Source of the DNA: Planctomycetia bacterium
Lineage (GTDB): Bacteria > Planctomycetota > Phycisphaerae > UBA1845 > Fen-1342
Assembly: GCA_015709575.1 (NCBI GenBank)
Contig: CP054190.1
Span: 434,001 to 498,000, forward strand
Direction: 5' to 3'
DNA length: 64,000 nucleotides
Shown one piece after another: positions 33,867 to 41,954 of this stretch. Position 1 is the stretch's first letter; each line of letters opens with the position of its first letter. The notes below the pieces were generated by a model. That model saw nothing but the letters and a program-made list of their open reading frames with translations, made no database searches and was not told the origin of the DNA. Both the position numbers and the translations under genes were made by a program.

Positions 33867-34443
33867 GGTGGCATGCCTTCGCGGTACTCCGCGTAGGCAT
33901 GCGAGGTCGCAAGATAGGCCATGTCCACCAGTTCACGTCTCGCGTAGGCATGCACAGCGCCCGTTGCATGCTCACGCGGAGTACCGCGAGAGCATGCCAC
34001 CCGCCGTTGCGCTCCGTGCCAGTGCTCTTGAGAAGTGCAGTTGCAGCAGAACGATCCCCCCTGTGCCACTGGCCCTGGAGCAGTGCCGATCTTCAGCATG
34101 CTTACGCGGAGTACCGCGAGAGCATGCCACCCGCCGCGAAAGCATGCCACCCGCCGCCGTTGCGCTCCGTGCCAGTGCTCTTGAGAAGTGCAGTTGCAGC
34201 AGAACGATCCCCCCTGTGCCACTGGCCCTGGAGCAGTGCCGATCTTCAGCATGCTTACGCGGAGTACCGCGAGAGCATGCCACCCGCCGCGAGAGCATGC
34301 CACCCGCCGCCGTTGCGCTCCGTGCCAGTGCTCTTGAGAAGTGCAGTTGCAGCAGAACGATCCCCCCTGTGCCACTGGCCCTGGAGCAGTGCCGATCTTC
34401 AGCATGCTTACGCGGAGTACCGCGAAAGCATGCCACCCGCCGC
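33867..34443. repeat. Tandem array of a 153-bp unit containing the GCATGCCACCC nested hairpin
   Basis: Three copies of a nearly identical 153-bp unit begin at 34006, 34159 and 34312 (the last is incomplete). Each contains tgccactggccctggagcag, then gcatgct, cgcggagtaccgcg and agcatgc, which form nested stems, and a doubled gcatgccacccgcc. The 33867-34005 stretch holds more degenerate and inverted pieces of the same unit. Because 153 is a multiple of three, long open frames exist on both strands, but they have no ribosome site or recognisable protein and are repeat artefacts. A further copy lies at 53558-53632. Confidence 0.85.
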
Positions 34444-34521
34444 GTTATCGACAGCGCCAGCGGGTTCGAAAATGCCCCGAACGGACTTCGTCTACGGACT
34501 GTTATGCCTCGCCCGCAATCC

Positions 34522-34589
34522 GGGCCCCGAAGGGGCCGCGGGTTGTAGCCACGGGTGGAGTCGCCGCGCAGCGGCGACGTAACCCGTGG
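34522..34589. repeat. Dispersed nested-hairpin repeat, copy 1
   Basis: After gggccccgaaggggcc and gggttgtag comes a 41-base double stem: outer ccacgggt / acccgtgg (34549-34589), inner gtcgccgc / gcggcgac. Related copies lie at 44486, 44637 and 53853, three of them sharing the inner arm exactly. It lies between the 153-bp array and the 15-bp minisatellite. Confidence 0.8.
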
Positions 34590-34634
34590 ACGCAGGTTAA
34601 CGAAGATTCAAGCCCCGGAGGGGCGCTGGAAGCG

Positions 34635-34799
34635 CGCCGTACGCCCCAACGCCTCACGCCCCAACGCCTCACGCCACAACGCCTCACGCCCCAACGCCGT
34701 ACGCCACAACGCCTCACGCCACAACGCCCCACGCCACAACGCCCCACGCCACAACGCCTCACGCCACAACGCTCCACGCCACAACGCCCCACCACCACA
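34635..34799. repeat. Minisatellite of eleven 15-bp units
   Basis: The unit cgcctcacgccacaa repeats eleven times with point variants (cgccgt, cgcccc, cgctcc; cacaa or cccaa). It reads as a five-residue repeat (TPQRL-type) in one frame, but I see no start, ribosome site or partner domain that would make this a gene. It lies 39 bases before the end of the rhodanese-hydrolase gene. Confidence 0.8.
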
Positions 34800-34838
34800 C
34801 CACAACAACACTTCCGACCACGCCATTCCAACGCCGGC

Positions 34839-36866
34839 CTACTCGCGCCGCAGAATGAACCGCATCGCGTCGAGCTGCCGCTTGCCCCAGTCGTGCGGCA
34901 ACTCTGATCCAGCCTGCGGAATCAGCTCAAATCTCGCGTTGGCTCCCGACTGCCCCAGCTCATCCGCAACGCGCTCGATCGACTCGCGCCGACGGTCCAG
35001 CTCCCCCGAGTACAGCACGATCCGCAGCGTGCCCGGCTCCTCCGTCGCGATGCGAAGCTGGTCCGCATCCGGCAGGTGCAGGCTCAGCAGCAGCGCGCCC
35101 GCATACCGGCGTCCGCCCGAAATCGCCGTGATCAGCGCCGCGCCGGCGCCCTGTCCCACCCCCGCCAGCACGATCCGCTCATCATCCACCGTCACATGCT
35201 GTCGCGCCATCGCCACGCCCACGTCGGCCGCCCTGCGCGCGCCGACGGTGTCGATCCCCAGTGGCGTTCCAGGGGAACCATCCACCGCGGGCGGCGAAAT
35301 GTCCCACGTGAACGCGCCGCAGCTCGCCAGCGGCGTGCAGCCGCGGTTCACCACCACCACGTATCCGAGGGCGTCCGCCGCCGCCCGCCACATTTGCATG
35401 AACCCCTGCGGATTCCCGCCGCGATCGTGATAGGCCACCAACACGGGCGCGGGCTTCTCGCGATCCAGCGTCGGCGGAACATAGACCAACTGCCGCTCGT
35501 CGCTGATCTCCGACGCCCGCCGCACCGCTCGAGCGAAATCGCGGTCGTTGTGCAGCCGCGCAAACGCCGGCTCCTTCACGATTGCGATGCCGTCGCACCA
35601 GCCATATTCCACCGCCTCGGCCAGCGCGTTGAGCGCCGGCCGCGCCTCGTCCATGTAGGCGTACATCCGCGCCAGGTTGTAGCGAACCAGGCATTCCGTT
35701 GGCGTCAGCGCTGACAGGTGCTCATATGCCTCCGCGGCGCGGCGCCAGTCGCGCGCCGCCTCCGCCTCCAGCGCTTCACCCCACCGCCGGTCAAACGTCT
35801 GCTTCCATTCACTGTCCCGCCGCGGCTCGCGCGCCGCGCCGCCGGACGACGGCGAAGCCCCGCCGGTCGCCGGCCTGTCCGTCGCAGGCTCACTCGACTT
35901 GGCGGCTGCCCCGCTGCCGGAGCGCTCCACCGGACAGGACTCATCCCTGGACCATTCCGAAAAGCTGCCGTAGTAGTTCGACACCTCGCCGAAGCCCGCC
36001 TCGATCGCCGCCAGCGTCGCCAGTGCCGAGCGCCCGCCGCTCTGACAATGCGCGATGATCGGTCGATCCGGGCTGAACCCGGCAGTCAGCAGCATTTGGC
36101 GCAATTCCGCGGCCGGGCGCAGCATCCCGCGCTCATCCAGCAGGTCTGCGTGCGGCAGGTGGATCGCGCCGGGAACGTGCCCGCCGCGCGGGTTCTTTCT
36201 CAGGTCAGCGCCCTCGAACTCGCCGCGCGTCCGGGCATCCCACACCTGCGGCCGCACCGATCCGGAAGGTGCCGCACCGGCGGACGATTGCGCCACGGCC
36301 TTCACGTCGTCCTTCTTCGCCCATCCGACCACCCCGCGCTGCTTCGCCCGCGGCGGATCAAATCGGCGCGGCTCCACCGGCTGCGGCGGGCCGGAGACCA
36401 GTCGGTCGGCGCTCGCCGCGGCGCGCAGCGCCGGGTAGCCGCCGTTGGCGACGCGAACGTCCTGCATTCCGTGCGATTGCAGCAGGAACCACACACGGGC
36501 GGCTTCGGTCATCTCCCCGCCGTCGCAGATGACCACCGGCGACTTGCCGTCGATGCCGGCCCGGCCGATCCGCGCTGCCCAGCCATCCTGACTCTCCGAG
36601 TCCGCGCTCGCGGCGGCCACCCATTCAGCCCGATCGAGCCAGACGGCCCCGCGGAGGTGCTCGCGCTCGAACTCGGCCCGTGGCCGAATGTCGATCACCA
36701 GCGGGGCGGGTTCCGGCGCTGCGGTCACGGCAGGAGGCTCCGCCACGAAGGTTCGAGCCACCGGCTCGTTCCGCCGCGCGTCGCAGGCCGGGATTGCCGC
36801 GCCGGCCATCATCAGCAGCGCCAGGGCGATTCGGCTTGAGATGGAGATTGAGCGTGAATACGGCAT
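34839..36866 (-). CDS. Lipoprotein fusing two rhodanese domains, a TPR-like region and a serine-less alpha/beta hydrolase
   Basis: 675 residues from ATG 36866. A lipobox (AGAAIPAC, Cys28) anchors the protein. The first rhodanese spans about 50-150 with Cys114 in VVICDGGEMT, the second about 205-310 with Cys274 in IIAHCQSGGRS; both keep the sulfur-accepting cysteine. A disordered linker to 350 leads to a TPR-like segment (WGEALEAEAARDWRRAAEAY; LVRYNLARMYAYMDEA). Residues 455-675 fold like a carboxylesterase/phospholipase: VLVAYHDRGG, then VLAGVGQGAGAAL where the family has a GxSxG elbow, and a C-terminal LPHDW histidine. The nucleophile position (571) is Gly, so this domain is probably not an ordinary esterase. 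Sulfur transfer or a redox role in the periplasm is plausible; overall function unknown. Neighbours give no clue. Confidence 0.82.
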   Translation of the reverse strand: MPYSRSISISSRIALALLMMAGAAIPACDARRNEPVARTFVAEPPAVTAAPEPAPLVIDIRPRAEFEREHLRGAVWLDRAEWVAAASADSESQDGWAARIGRAGIDGKSPVVICDGGEMTEAARVWFLLQSHGMQDVRVANGGYPALRAAASADRLVSGPPQPVEPRRFDPPRAKQRGVVGWAKKDDVKAVAQSSAGAAPSGSVRPQVWDARTRGEFEGADLRKNPRGGHVPGAIHLPHADLLDERGMLRPAAELRQMLLTAGFSPDRPIIAHCQSGGRSALATLAAIEAGFGEVSNYYGSFSEWSRDESCPVERSGSGAAAKSSEPATDRPATGGASPSSGGAAREPRRDSEWKQTFDRRWGEALEAEAARDWRRAAEAYEHLSALTPTECLVRYNLARMYAYMDEARPALNALAEAVEYGWCDGIAIVKEPAFARLHNDRDFARAVRRASEISDERQLVYVPPTLDREKPAPVLVAYHDRGGNPQGFMQMWRAAADALGYVVVVNRGCTPLASCGAFTWDISPPAVDGSPGTPLGIDTVGARRAADVGVAMARQHVTVDDERIVLAGVGQGAGAALITAISGGRRYAGALLLSLHLPDADQLRIATEEPGTLRIVLYSGELDRRRESIERVADELGQSGANARFELIPQAGSELPHDWGKRQLDAMRFILRRE

Positions 36867-37218
36867 GTCTGGGCAGCTCCTGACTTCCCGGGAGCGCCGT
36901 CAATGGCGCAACCGCCCCGGTGCGGAAAGTGTATCCGCCGCTCCACGGCTCCGCCTTGCGGTTCCGTAACCGTTTGTGCCGCATCGAGCTAGCGCCCGGC
37001 CCGCCGCGTCAGAAATAATCGCGACGCCGCGTTAGTAAATCCCCGCTTTAGCGCTTGTGAGGGAGTCTGAAGCTGGCCGCCGTGCTACGATGCAGCCATG
37101 AAACCGGCCGAGCGCCGGGGTCGCACGTCGCACAGTCTTGTCGGCCATATCGATGACACGTCGCCCGGCAGCGGGCCGCGGCGCGGCAGTTGGTTCGGGA
37201 CACCGAAAGGACACTCCC
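36867..37218. other. Intergenic region between divergent genes
   Basis: About 350 bases between the start at 36866 and the start at 37219. I see no RNA gene or well-formed promoter. A ribosome-binding site (gaaagga) precedes 37219. The ATG at 37098 heads a short reading with no coding character. Confidence 0.4.
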
Positions 37219-38046
37219 ATGAAACGCGGATTGTGCATTGTCTTGGTCGGCCTGGCGGCGGGCAGCCTGGCCCTCGCCCAGAATCGCGTCGTCAGCCAGG
37301 CCAGCGCCAGGCTGAGCGACGCGTACATCAAGATCTCGGCCCAGCAGTACAAGGAGGCGCTGGCCGACCTCTCCTGGTGCTATGACAACGGGGCGAAGGA
37401 CGACCCCAAGTTCGAGTCGCTGCGGAACACACTCGTGCTGGACGCGATCGTGGGACTGTGCCCGGTTCTGCCGGACGCCATCACGCTGCTCGAGTCCAAG
37501 CGCGAGCAGTGGAAGGAGGAGGTCGGCGATCCCCCGAAGGTGGATCAGCACTTCTTCGACCTGCTGGCGCTGAACCGGGCGCTCGAGGATGAGCCTGCCA
37601 ACGAGGCGCTGCTGAGTCGGGCCGCCACCTCCGGTGCAATCCAGAAGTTCTCGGGCCGCACGATCACGGCGCGGCCGCCGGCGGCGCCGAAGAGCATCGC
37701 GATTCGCGACATCAAGTCGCGGGTCGAGTCCGTCCGCAATGAGCTGGCCGTCAAGCCGTGTGCATCGGCCCGCGCGAAGCTGGACGCCGCAAAGGTCGCC
37801 GCCGAGGCGGACGCCAAGCGCGCCGCCGAGGAGCATGCCAAGCTCCAGGCCCAGATCGCGTCGATGCGGGAGCAGCTCGAGAAGCTCACCCCCGAGGAGC
37901 AGGACCACATGATCACGAAGATGCGCGACCTGGTTCGCCAGCTTCGCGACGAGGTCCAGACCCGCGCGTCGCAGCTCGCCAAGGAAATCGCGTTCTACGC
38001 GGACCTGGTGAAGTGGTGCGAGAGCCAGAAAGAGGAGAAGAAGTAG
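37219..38046 (+). CDS. Secreted coiled-coil protein of unknown function
   Basis: 275 residues from ATG 37219 with gaaagga upstream. A signal peptide (KRGLCIVLVGLAAGSLALAQ) is followed by a helical domain (RLSDAYIKISAQQYKEALAD, DLLALNRALEDEPANEALLS) and a long coiled coil (about 170-265: AKVAAEADAKRAAEEHAKLQ; MREQLEKLTPEEQDHMITKM). The ending KKWCESQKEEKK-like tail is basic and acidic mixed. No enzymatic motif is visible. It is probably periplasmic. The next gene is on the same strand 206 bases away, so cotranscription is uncertain. Confidence 0.75.
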   Translation: MKRGLCIVLVGLAAGSLALAQNRVVSQASARLSDAYIKISAQQYKEALADLSWCYDNGAKDDPKFESLRNTLVLDAIVGLCPVLPDAITLLESKREQWKEEVGDPPKVDQHFFDLLALNRALEDEPANEALLSRAATSGAIQKFSGRTITARPPAAPKSIAIRDIKSRVESVRNELAVKPCASARAKLDAAKVAAEADAKRAAEEHAKLQAQIASMREQLEKLTPEEQDHMITKMRDLVRQLRDEVQTRASQLAKEIAFYADLVKWCESQKEEKK

Positions 38047-38252
38047 CCGACTTGTCCGGCTTCCGCGTGTAGCGCCCTGCGGCCGCGCATGCGGACGATG
38101 TGTAACCGAAGTCTCCGACCGGGGCGCTCCCGCCCGCCACTGTGCGGCCCGGGGGCGCCCCTCATTTTTACGCCGCCCCGACGGATACAATCGACCGGTC
38201 GGCGGCTCGCCTGCCGCGCAGGCGACCGACCGGGCGAACGAGGCGCATCGGC

Positions 38253-39206
38253 ATGGGCTGGCAGGACCGCGATTACTCGCACCCCTGGGAGCGCTGGGAG
38301 AGCCGCCAGTCGTTCCAGCACAACCGGCCGCGCCTGCCTCGCCGCAGCCCGCTGGTGATGGGCCTGATCGGCGCGCACCTGATGGCGTGGGTGCTGATGC
38401 TGATGTTCCAGTCCGATGCGTCCGGCGCCGGCATCCCGCAGCGCCTGGCCATCAGCGCCGAATCCGCCGCTCCGCACGCCATCCTCACGCATCCCTATTC
38501 GACCGTCAGCCCCTTCGACGTGCTGTTCACCAGCCTGCTGCTCTATCTGCTCGGCGCCCACGTCGTGGAGCGCATCGGCACGCGCGCCGCGCTGCTGACT
38601 TACCTGGCCGGCAACCTGGCCGCCGGACTGGCGGGCCTGATCGTCGCCCGCGGCGCACCCGGGCTGGCGCTGCTGCCGCTGAATTCGCCCACCGGGGCGC
38701 TCTCGGCCTGGCTGATGGCGCTGTGGCTCGTCGCCCGCTTCGAGGGCGTCGTCCTGGGCGGGCGGTTTGTCCCGGCGCGGACGCTGATCTCCGTGGTGTT
38801 CGTTGCCGCGACGCTGCTGATGCTGGCCTTCAACCGCGCCGGCGGCGCGATGCTAGCCTGCGCCTCAATCGGCGGATTGGCCGGCGCGCCGTTGGGCGCG
38901 TCGATCGGCCGGCTGCTCGCGAGCCTCGGCCGGCCGCGGCTGCGCCTTCGCGTGGAGGAGCAGGAGCCCGCCCGTCCGCGTGCGACGCGGCGCGGCGCAG
39001 CGGCGGTGCGCCCATCCGTTCCGGATCGAGTTGCGGAGGCGGATGCACCGCGGCCCGGCGCTGAGCCGGACGTGCAGGACGTTCCGGATATTGATGACAT
39101 TCTCGAAAAAATTCGTCGCGAAGGACGCGCCGCGCTGACCCCGGCCGAGATCGAGCGGCTCGAAGCGGCGACGCAGGCGTTGCAGCGCCGCTCGTCGCGA
39201 CGCTGA
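38253..39206 (+). CDS. Rhomboid-family membrane protein lacking the catalytic residues
   Basis: 317 residues from ATG 38253. Six or so membrane helices in rhomboid order are visible: LVMGLIGAHLMAWVLMLMFQ, then HPYSTVSPFDVLFTSLLLYL, LGAHVVERIGTRAALLTYLA (the usual helix-2/3 region), LLPLNSPTGALSAWLMALWL, and LACASIGGLAGAPLGASIGR. The rhomboid GxSG motif here reads SPTG, so Ser is Thr, and the helix-6 His before GG is Ser; it therefore looks like a pseudoprotease. After residue 225 comes a soluble tail with DIDDILEKIRREGRAALTPA, a module common in planctomycete rhomboid relatives. Inactive rhomboids often chaperone or retain membrane clients; that role is inference. Inner membrane. Confidence 0.78.
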   Translation: MGWQDRDYSHPWERWESRQSFQHNRPRLPRRSPLVMGLIGAHLMAWVLMLMFQSDASGAGIPQRLAISAESAAPHAILTHPYSTVSPFDVLFTSLLLYLLGAHVVERIGTRAALLTYLAGNLAAGLAGLIVARGAPGLALLPLNSPTGALSAWLMALWLVARFEGVVLGGRFVPARTLISVVFVAATLLMLAFNRAGGAMLACASIGGLAGAPLGASIGRLLASLGRPRLRLRVEEQEPARPRATRRGAAAVRPSVPDRVAEADAPRPGAEPDVQDVPDIDDILEKIRREGRAALTPAEIERLEAATQALQRRSSRR

Positions 39207-39253
39207 TCCATCCCAATCGCGGGGCCGCTTGCACCCGACGACGGAGGCGCACC

Positions 39254-39526
39254 ATGCCGATCGACCCCGAGATCCCCGAGTTGTGCGGCTTTGATTGCCC
39301 GCACGCCGCGTTTCCACCCGCGGAAACCGCCGGCATCTGTCGCACGATGTCCGCCGTGCTTTGCGGGAAGCTGGCCGAGCTGGTCAACAAGAACGCGCTC
39401 TGCGAGTTTCGCCGTCGGCAGGCGGACCAGCAGACCTCGCGCGCCGCCGGCCGCAGAGCGGGCGCCGCGCCGCCGGCCAGGTCGAAATCACCGCGCGGCG
39501 CGCGCGGCCGCCGCAGTCGCCCGTAA
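39254..39526 (+). CDS. Small Cys-containing protein of unknown function
   Basis: 90 residues from ATG 39254, with ggagg seven bases upstream. The N-terminal half has five cysteines (ELCGFDCPH, AGICRTMSAVLCGKL, ALCEFRRR) that could bind metal or form disulfides; the C-terminal half is Arg/Ala-rich and basic. No signal peptide is present. It is followed closely by the YlbF-like gene. The good ribosome site and Cys spacing support a real gene; its function is not recognised. Confidence 0.5.
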   Translation: MPIDPEIPELCGFDCPHAAFPPAETAGICRTMSAVLCGKLAELVNKNALCEFRRRQADQQTSRAAGRRAGAAPPARSKSPRGARGRRSRP

Positions 39527-39569
39527 GATGCCCGCCAGCGCCGCACACCCCGGCGCACGGAGCCTGCTC

Positions 39570-39938
39570 ATGCCCGAGCTCGACGACATTCTCAAGCAGG
39601 CCCGCGCCGTCGGCAATCTCATCGCCACGCTGCCCGCGGTCAGCCTGTACTTCGAAGCCGCCCGGCGGATCGAGTCCGACGCGGGCGCTCGGCAACTGCT
39701 CTCCGACTATCAGCGCGAGGCCCAGGCGCTGCGCGAGCGCGAGATGTCCGGCCGCCCGGTCGAGGTCGCCGACAAGCAGCGCTTCGCCGCGATCGAGTCT
39801 CGCGTCGCCGGCCACGAGCTGGTCAAGGCCTTCAGCCGGGCGCAGGCCGACTACGTCGAGGTGATGGACCGCGTGACCCGCGCGATGCACGAGCCGCTGG
39901 CGAAGGTGGCTGAGCAGGCGCACGAGAATTCGCGGTGA
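39570..39938 (+). CDS. YlbF/YmcA-family regulator-like protein
   Basis: 122 residues from ATG 39570 with cggag upstream; an in-frame ATG at 39528 would add 14 residues. The sequence MPELDDILKQARAVGNLIAT, then LSDYQREAQALREREMSGRP and ALAEHE-like helices (AGHELVKAFSRAQADYVEVM) match the Com_YlbF family of small all-helical proteins. In Bacillus the YlbF-YmcA-YaaT complex assists RNase Y and competence or biofilm control; in planctomycetes the role is not established. Cytoplasmic. The next gene starts at GTG 39935, overlapping the stop by four bases, so the two are probably cotranslated. Confidence 0.8.
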   Translation: MPELDDILKQARAVGNLIATLPAVSLYFEAARRIESDAGARQLLSDYQREAQALREREMSGRPVEVADKQRFAAIESRVAGHELVKAFSRAQADYVEVMDRVTRAMHEPLAKVAEQAHENSR

Positions 39939-41947
39939 GCGGCCCGCCGACCGCGCCGCAAACGGCGCCGCCCGATTCACCGGCCCCGCCGGCGTCGGGA
40001 GCCCGTGACCTCCCCCATGCCCTCAGCCCGACCGGAACGGGCTGGTTCGCGCTGCTGATGCTGCTGACGCTTGCGCTGGGCGCGTCGCAATGGCGCAGCA
40101 CCGCAGGGTTTGAGCCGATTGATTGCTGGGTGGCGCAGACCGCCCGCGAGATGTACGAGGGCGGCGACTGGCGCTCCTACGTCATCCCGACCTTCTCCAG
40201 CGAGACGCGGATGCAGAAGTCGCCCGGGCCTTACTGGGTGGTCTGCCTGACCGCTTGGCTGCGCGGCGGCGTGCTCGACGAAACCACCGTGCGCATCCCC
40301 AACACGTTCTGGACCATGCTGCTGGTCGGCAGCGTCTTCTGGCTGGCGCGGCATGTCGGCGGATTGCGCGCTGCGGTCTTTTCCGGCTTTGTCGCCGCCA
40401 CCTGCGGCGCGGTGTTGTACTGGTCCGGCCGCGGCGCGAGCGACCTGGGCGTCACCGCCCTGATGACGCTCTCGCTCTCGGCTTTCTGGATCGGCGCGGA
40501 GCGCGCGACGGGCGCGCGGCAGGGGCGGCTGTGGCTGCTGGCCTGGTTCGCGGCCGGACTGGCGATGCTCTACAAGATGCCGATGCCGCTGGTGTGCGTG
40601 GCGCTGCCGGCGGCGGCGTATGTCGTGCTGCTCCGCCGATGGCGCCTAGTGTTGAGCCGCTGGCACCTGCTCGGCCTGCTGCTGTTTCTGCTGCCGTGGC
40701 TGCCTTGGGCGATTGCGACCGTGCAGATCGAGCCGACGGCGCTGCACAAGTGGCGGGTCGAATACTGGGATCGCGCCACCGGCGACCTGCCCAACGTGGA
40801 CGATCAGCGCCGCTGGTACTGGCACTTCTTCTACTTCGGCGTGGCGCTGGCGTTCTGTGCGCCCTATTTCGTCTCGCTTCCCGGGGCGATCGTGCGGGCG
40901 CTTCGTCCGCGCGGCGACTTCGCCCCGCGCAGCGCCGCCTTCCTGCTGATCTGGGCGGGCGTGCTGTTCGCGTTCTTCACCGCCGCGGCCGGCAAGGAGA
41001 CGCGCTACTTCCTTCCGGCGCTGCCGCCGCTGCTGGTGCTGCTGGGAGTGGAGCTGGCCGCCTATTTCGATCCGCGGCGAAAACCCGCGCCGCAGCGCGA
41101 TCGCGCCGTCCTGGGCGCCGTGAGCGTGCTGGCTCCGCTGGTCGCCGCGGCGGGCGCCGTCGGCCTTTGGGTCGTGCGCAGCCGCGGGCTGGATGACGGT
41201 GTGGGCGAGCTGCGCAGCATCCTGCTGGGCTACGGTCTGGCCGCTGCGCTCTTCTGCGCCGGTGCGATCGGCTGCGCGTGGTTGCACGCCCGGCGGCGCG
41301 AGCACCTGGCTTTCGGCCTGCTGACGCTCGGCACTGCCTCCGCCTGGGTCGCGGCCGCGGCGCTGCTGCTGCCGCTGATCAACTCGCAGGCGCCCTTCCG
41401 CGATTTCGCCGGGCAGCTCGCCACGCGGCTCGACGCCGACCAGCAATCGGCCCTGCGCCAGGTCGCGCAGCAGGACTCGCGCGTCATCTGGTATTCAAAC
41501 GTGCGCTACCCGCGCGTCATTGACCAGCTCGATCTGCTGGAGATGCAGGGCGGCACACGCAGCCGCGAGCGCGAGATCGAGCTGATCGGCGCGGCCATGA
41601 TCGAGCGGCTCGAATCCGAACCGCTGGCCCTGTTCGTCGCCACCCCCATTGACTATCTGCTGTTCTTCACCCGCGCCCCGCTCGAGCTGGCCCGCCGCGG
41701 GCGCGAGATGCCGCCGACGCACGTCTGGATCGTCTCTCGCGCCGGGCGCTGGGATCATCGCTACATAGTGTTCGGCAACCGCCCGCCGCCGTGGCCGGCC
41801 CCGGCGCCGGCGTTTCCGGAAAAGTTCGCGAACAAGCTCGACGAGGTGCGGGCCAGCGCCCGGGACCTGCTCACAACGGCCACGCGCGAGCCGGAATCCG
41901 ACACGCCCGCGGCCGCCGGCCCACCGGCCACCGCCGGAGCGGAGTAA
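39935..41947 (+). CDS. Glycosyltransferase family 39 (ArnT/PMT-like) membrane protein
   Basis: 670 residues from GTG 39935. After a Pro-rich N-terminus come about twelve membrane helices. The first luminal loop carries the acidic motif of GT-C enzymes (FEPIDCWVAQTAREMYEGGD, with Asp/Glu near the start) and SSETRMQKSPGPYWVVCLTA, a signature of ArnT-like transferases; ETRYFLPALPPLLVLLGVEL marks the later helix region. Such enzymes move a sugar from a polyprenyl-phosphate donor to lipid A, proteins or other surface acceptors on the outer face of the inner membrane. The acceptor is unknown here. It sits directly before an LpxL-type acyltransferase (8-base gap), so lipid A or another envelope glycolipid is a reasonable substrate. 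Confidence 0.82.
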   Translation: MSGPPTAPQTAPPDSPAPPASGARDLPHALSPTGTGWFALLMLLTLALGASQWRSTAGFEPIDCWVAQTAREMYEGGDWRSYVIPTFSSETRMQKSPGPYWVVCLTAWLRGGVLDETTVRIPNTFWTMLLVGSVFWLARHVGGLRAAVFSGFVAATCGAVLYWSGRGASDLGVTALMTLSLSAFWIGAERATGARQGRLWLLAWFAAGLAMLYKMPMPLVCVALPAAAYVVLLRRWRLVLSRWHLLGLLLFLLPWLPWAIATVQIEPTALHKWRVEYWDRATGDLPNVDDQRRWYWHFFYFGVALAFCAPYFVSLPGAIVRALRPRGDFAPRSAAFLLIWAGVLFAFFTAAAGKETRYFLPALPPLLVLLGVELAAYFDPRRKPAPQRDRAVLGAVSVLAPLVAAAGAVGLWVVRSRGLDDGVGELRSILLGYGLAAALFCAGAIGCAWLHARRREHLAFGLLTLGTASAWVAAAALLLPLINSQAPFRDFAGQLATRLDADQQSALRQVAQQDSRVIWYSNVRYPRVIDQLDLLEMQGGTRSREREIELIGAAMIERLESEPLALFVATPIDYLLFFTRAPLELARRGREMPPTHVWIVSRAGRWDHRYIVFGNRPPPWPAPAPAFPEKFANKLDEVRASARDLLTTATREPESDTPAAAGPPATAGAE

Positions 41948-41954
41948 CACACAC

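Noticed and set aside
33867..34443. CRISPR array
   Set aside because: Repeats are adjacent and long (153 bp) with no unique spacers, and no cas gene is nearby.
33851..34582. Long open frames on both strands through the 153-bp array
   Set aside because: The repeat unit is a multiple of three bases, so frames stay open by repetition; no ribosome site, start context or protein family supports them.
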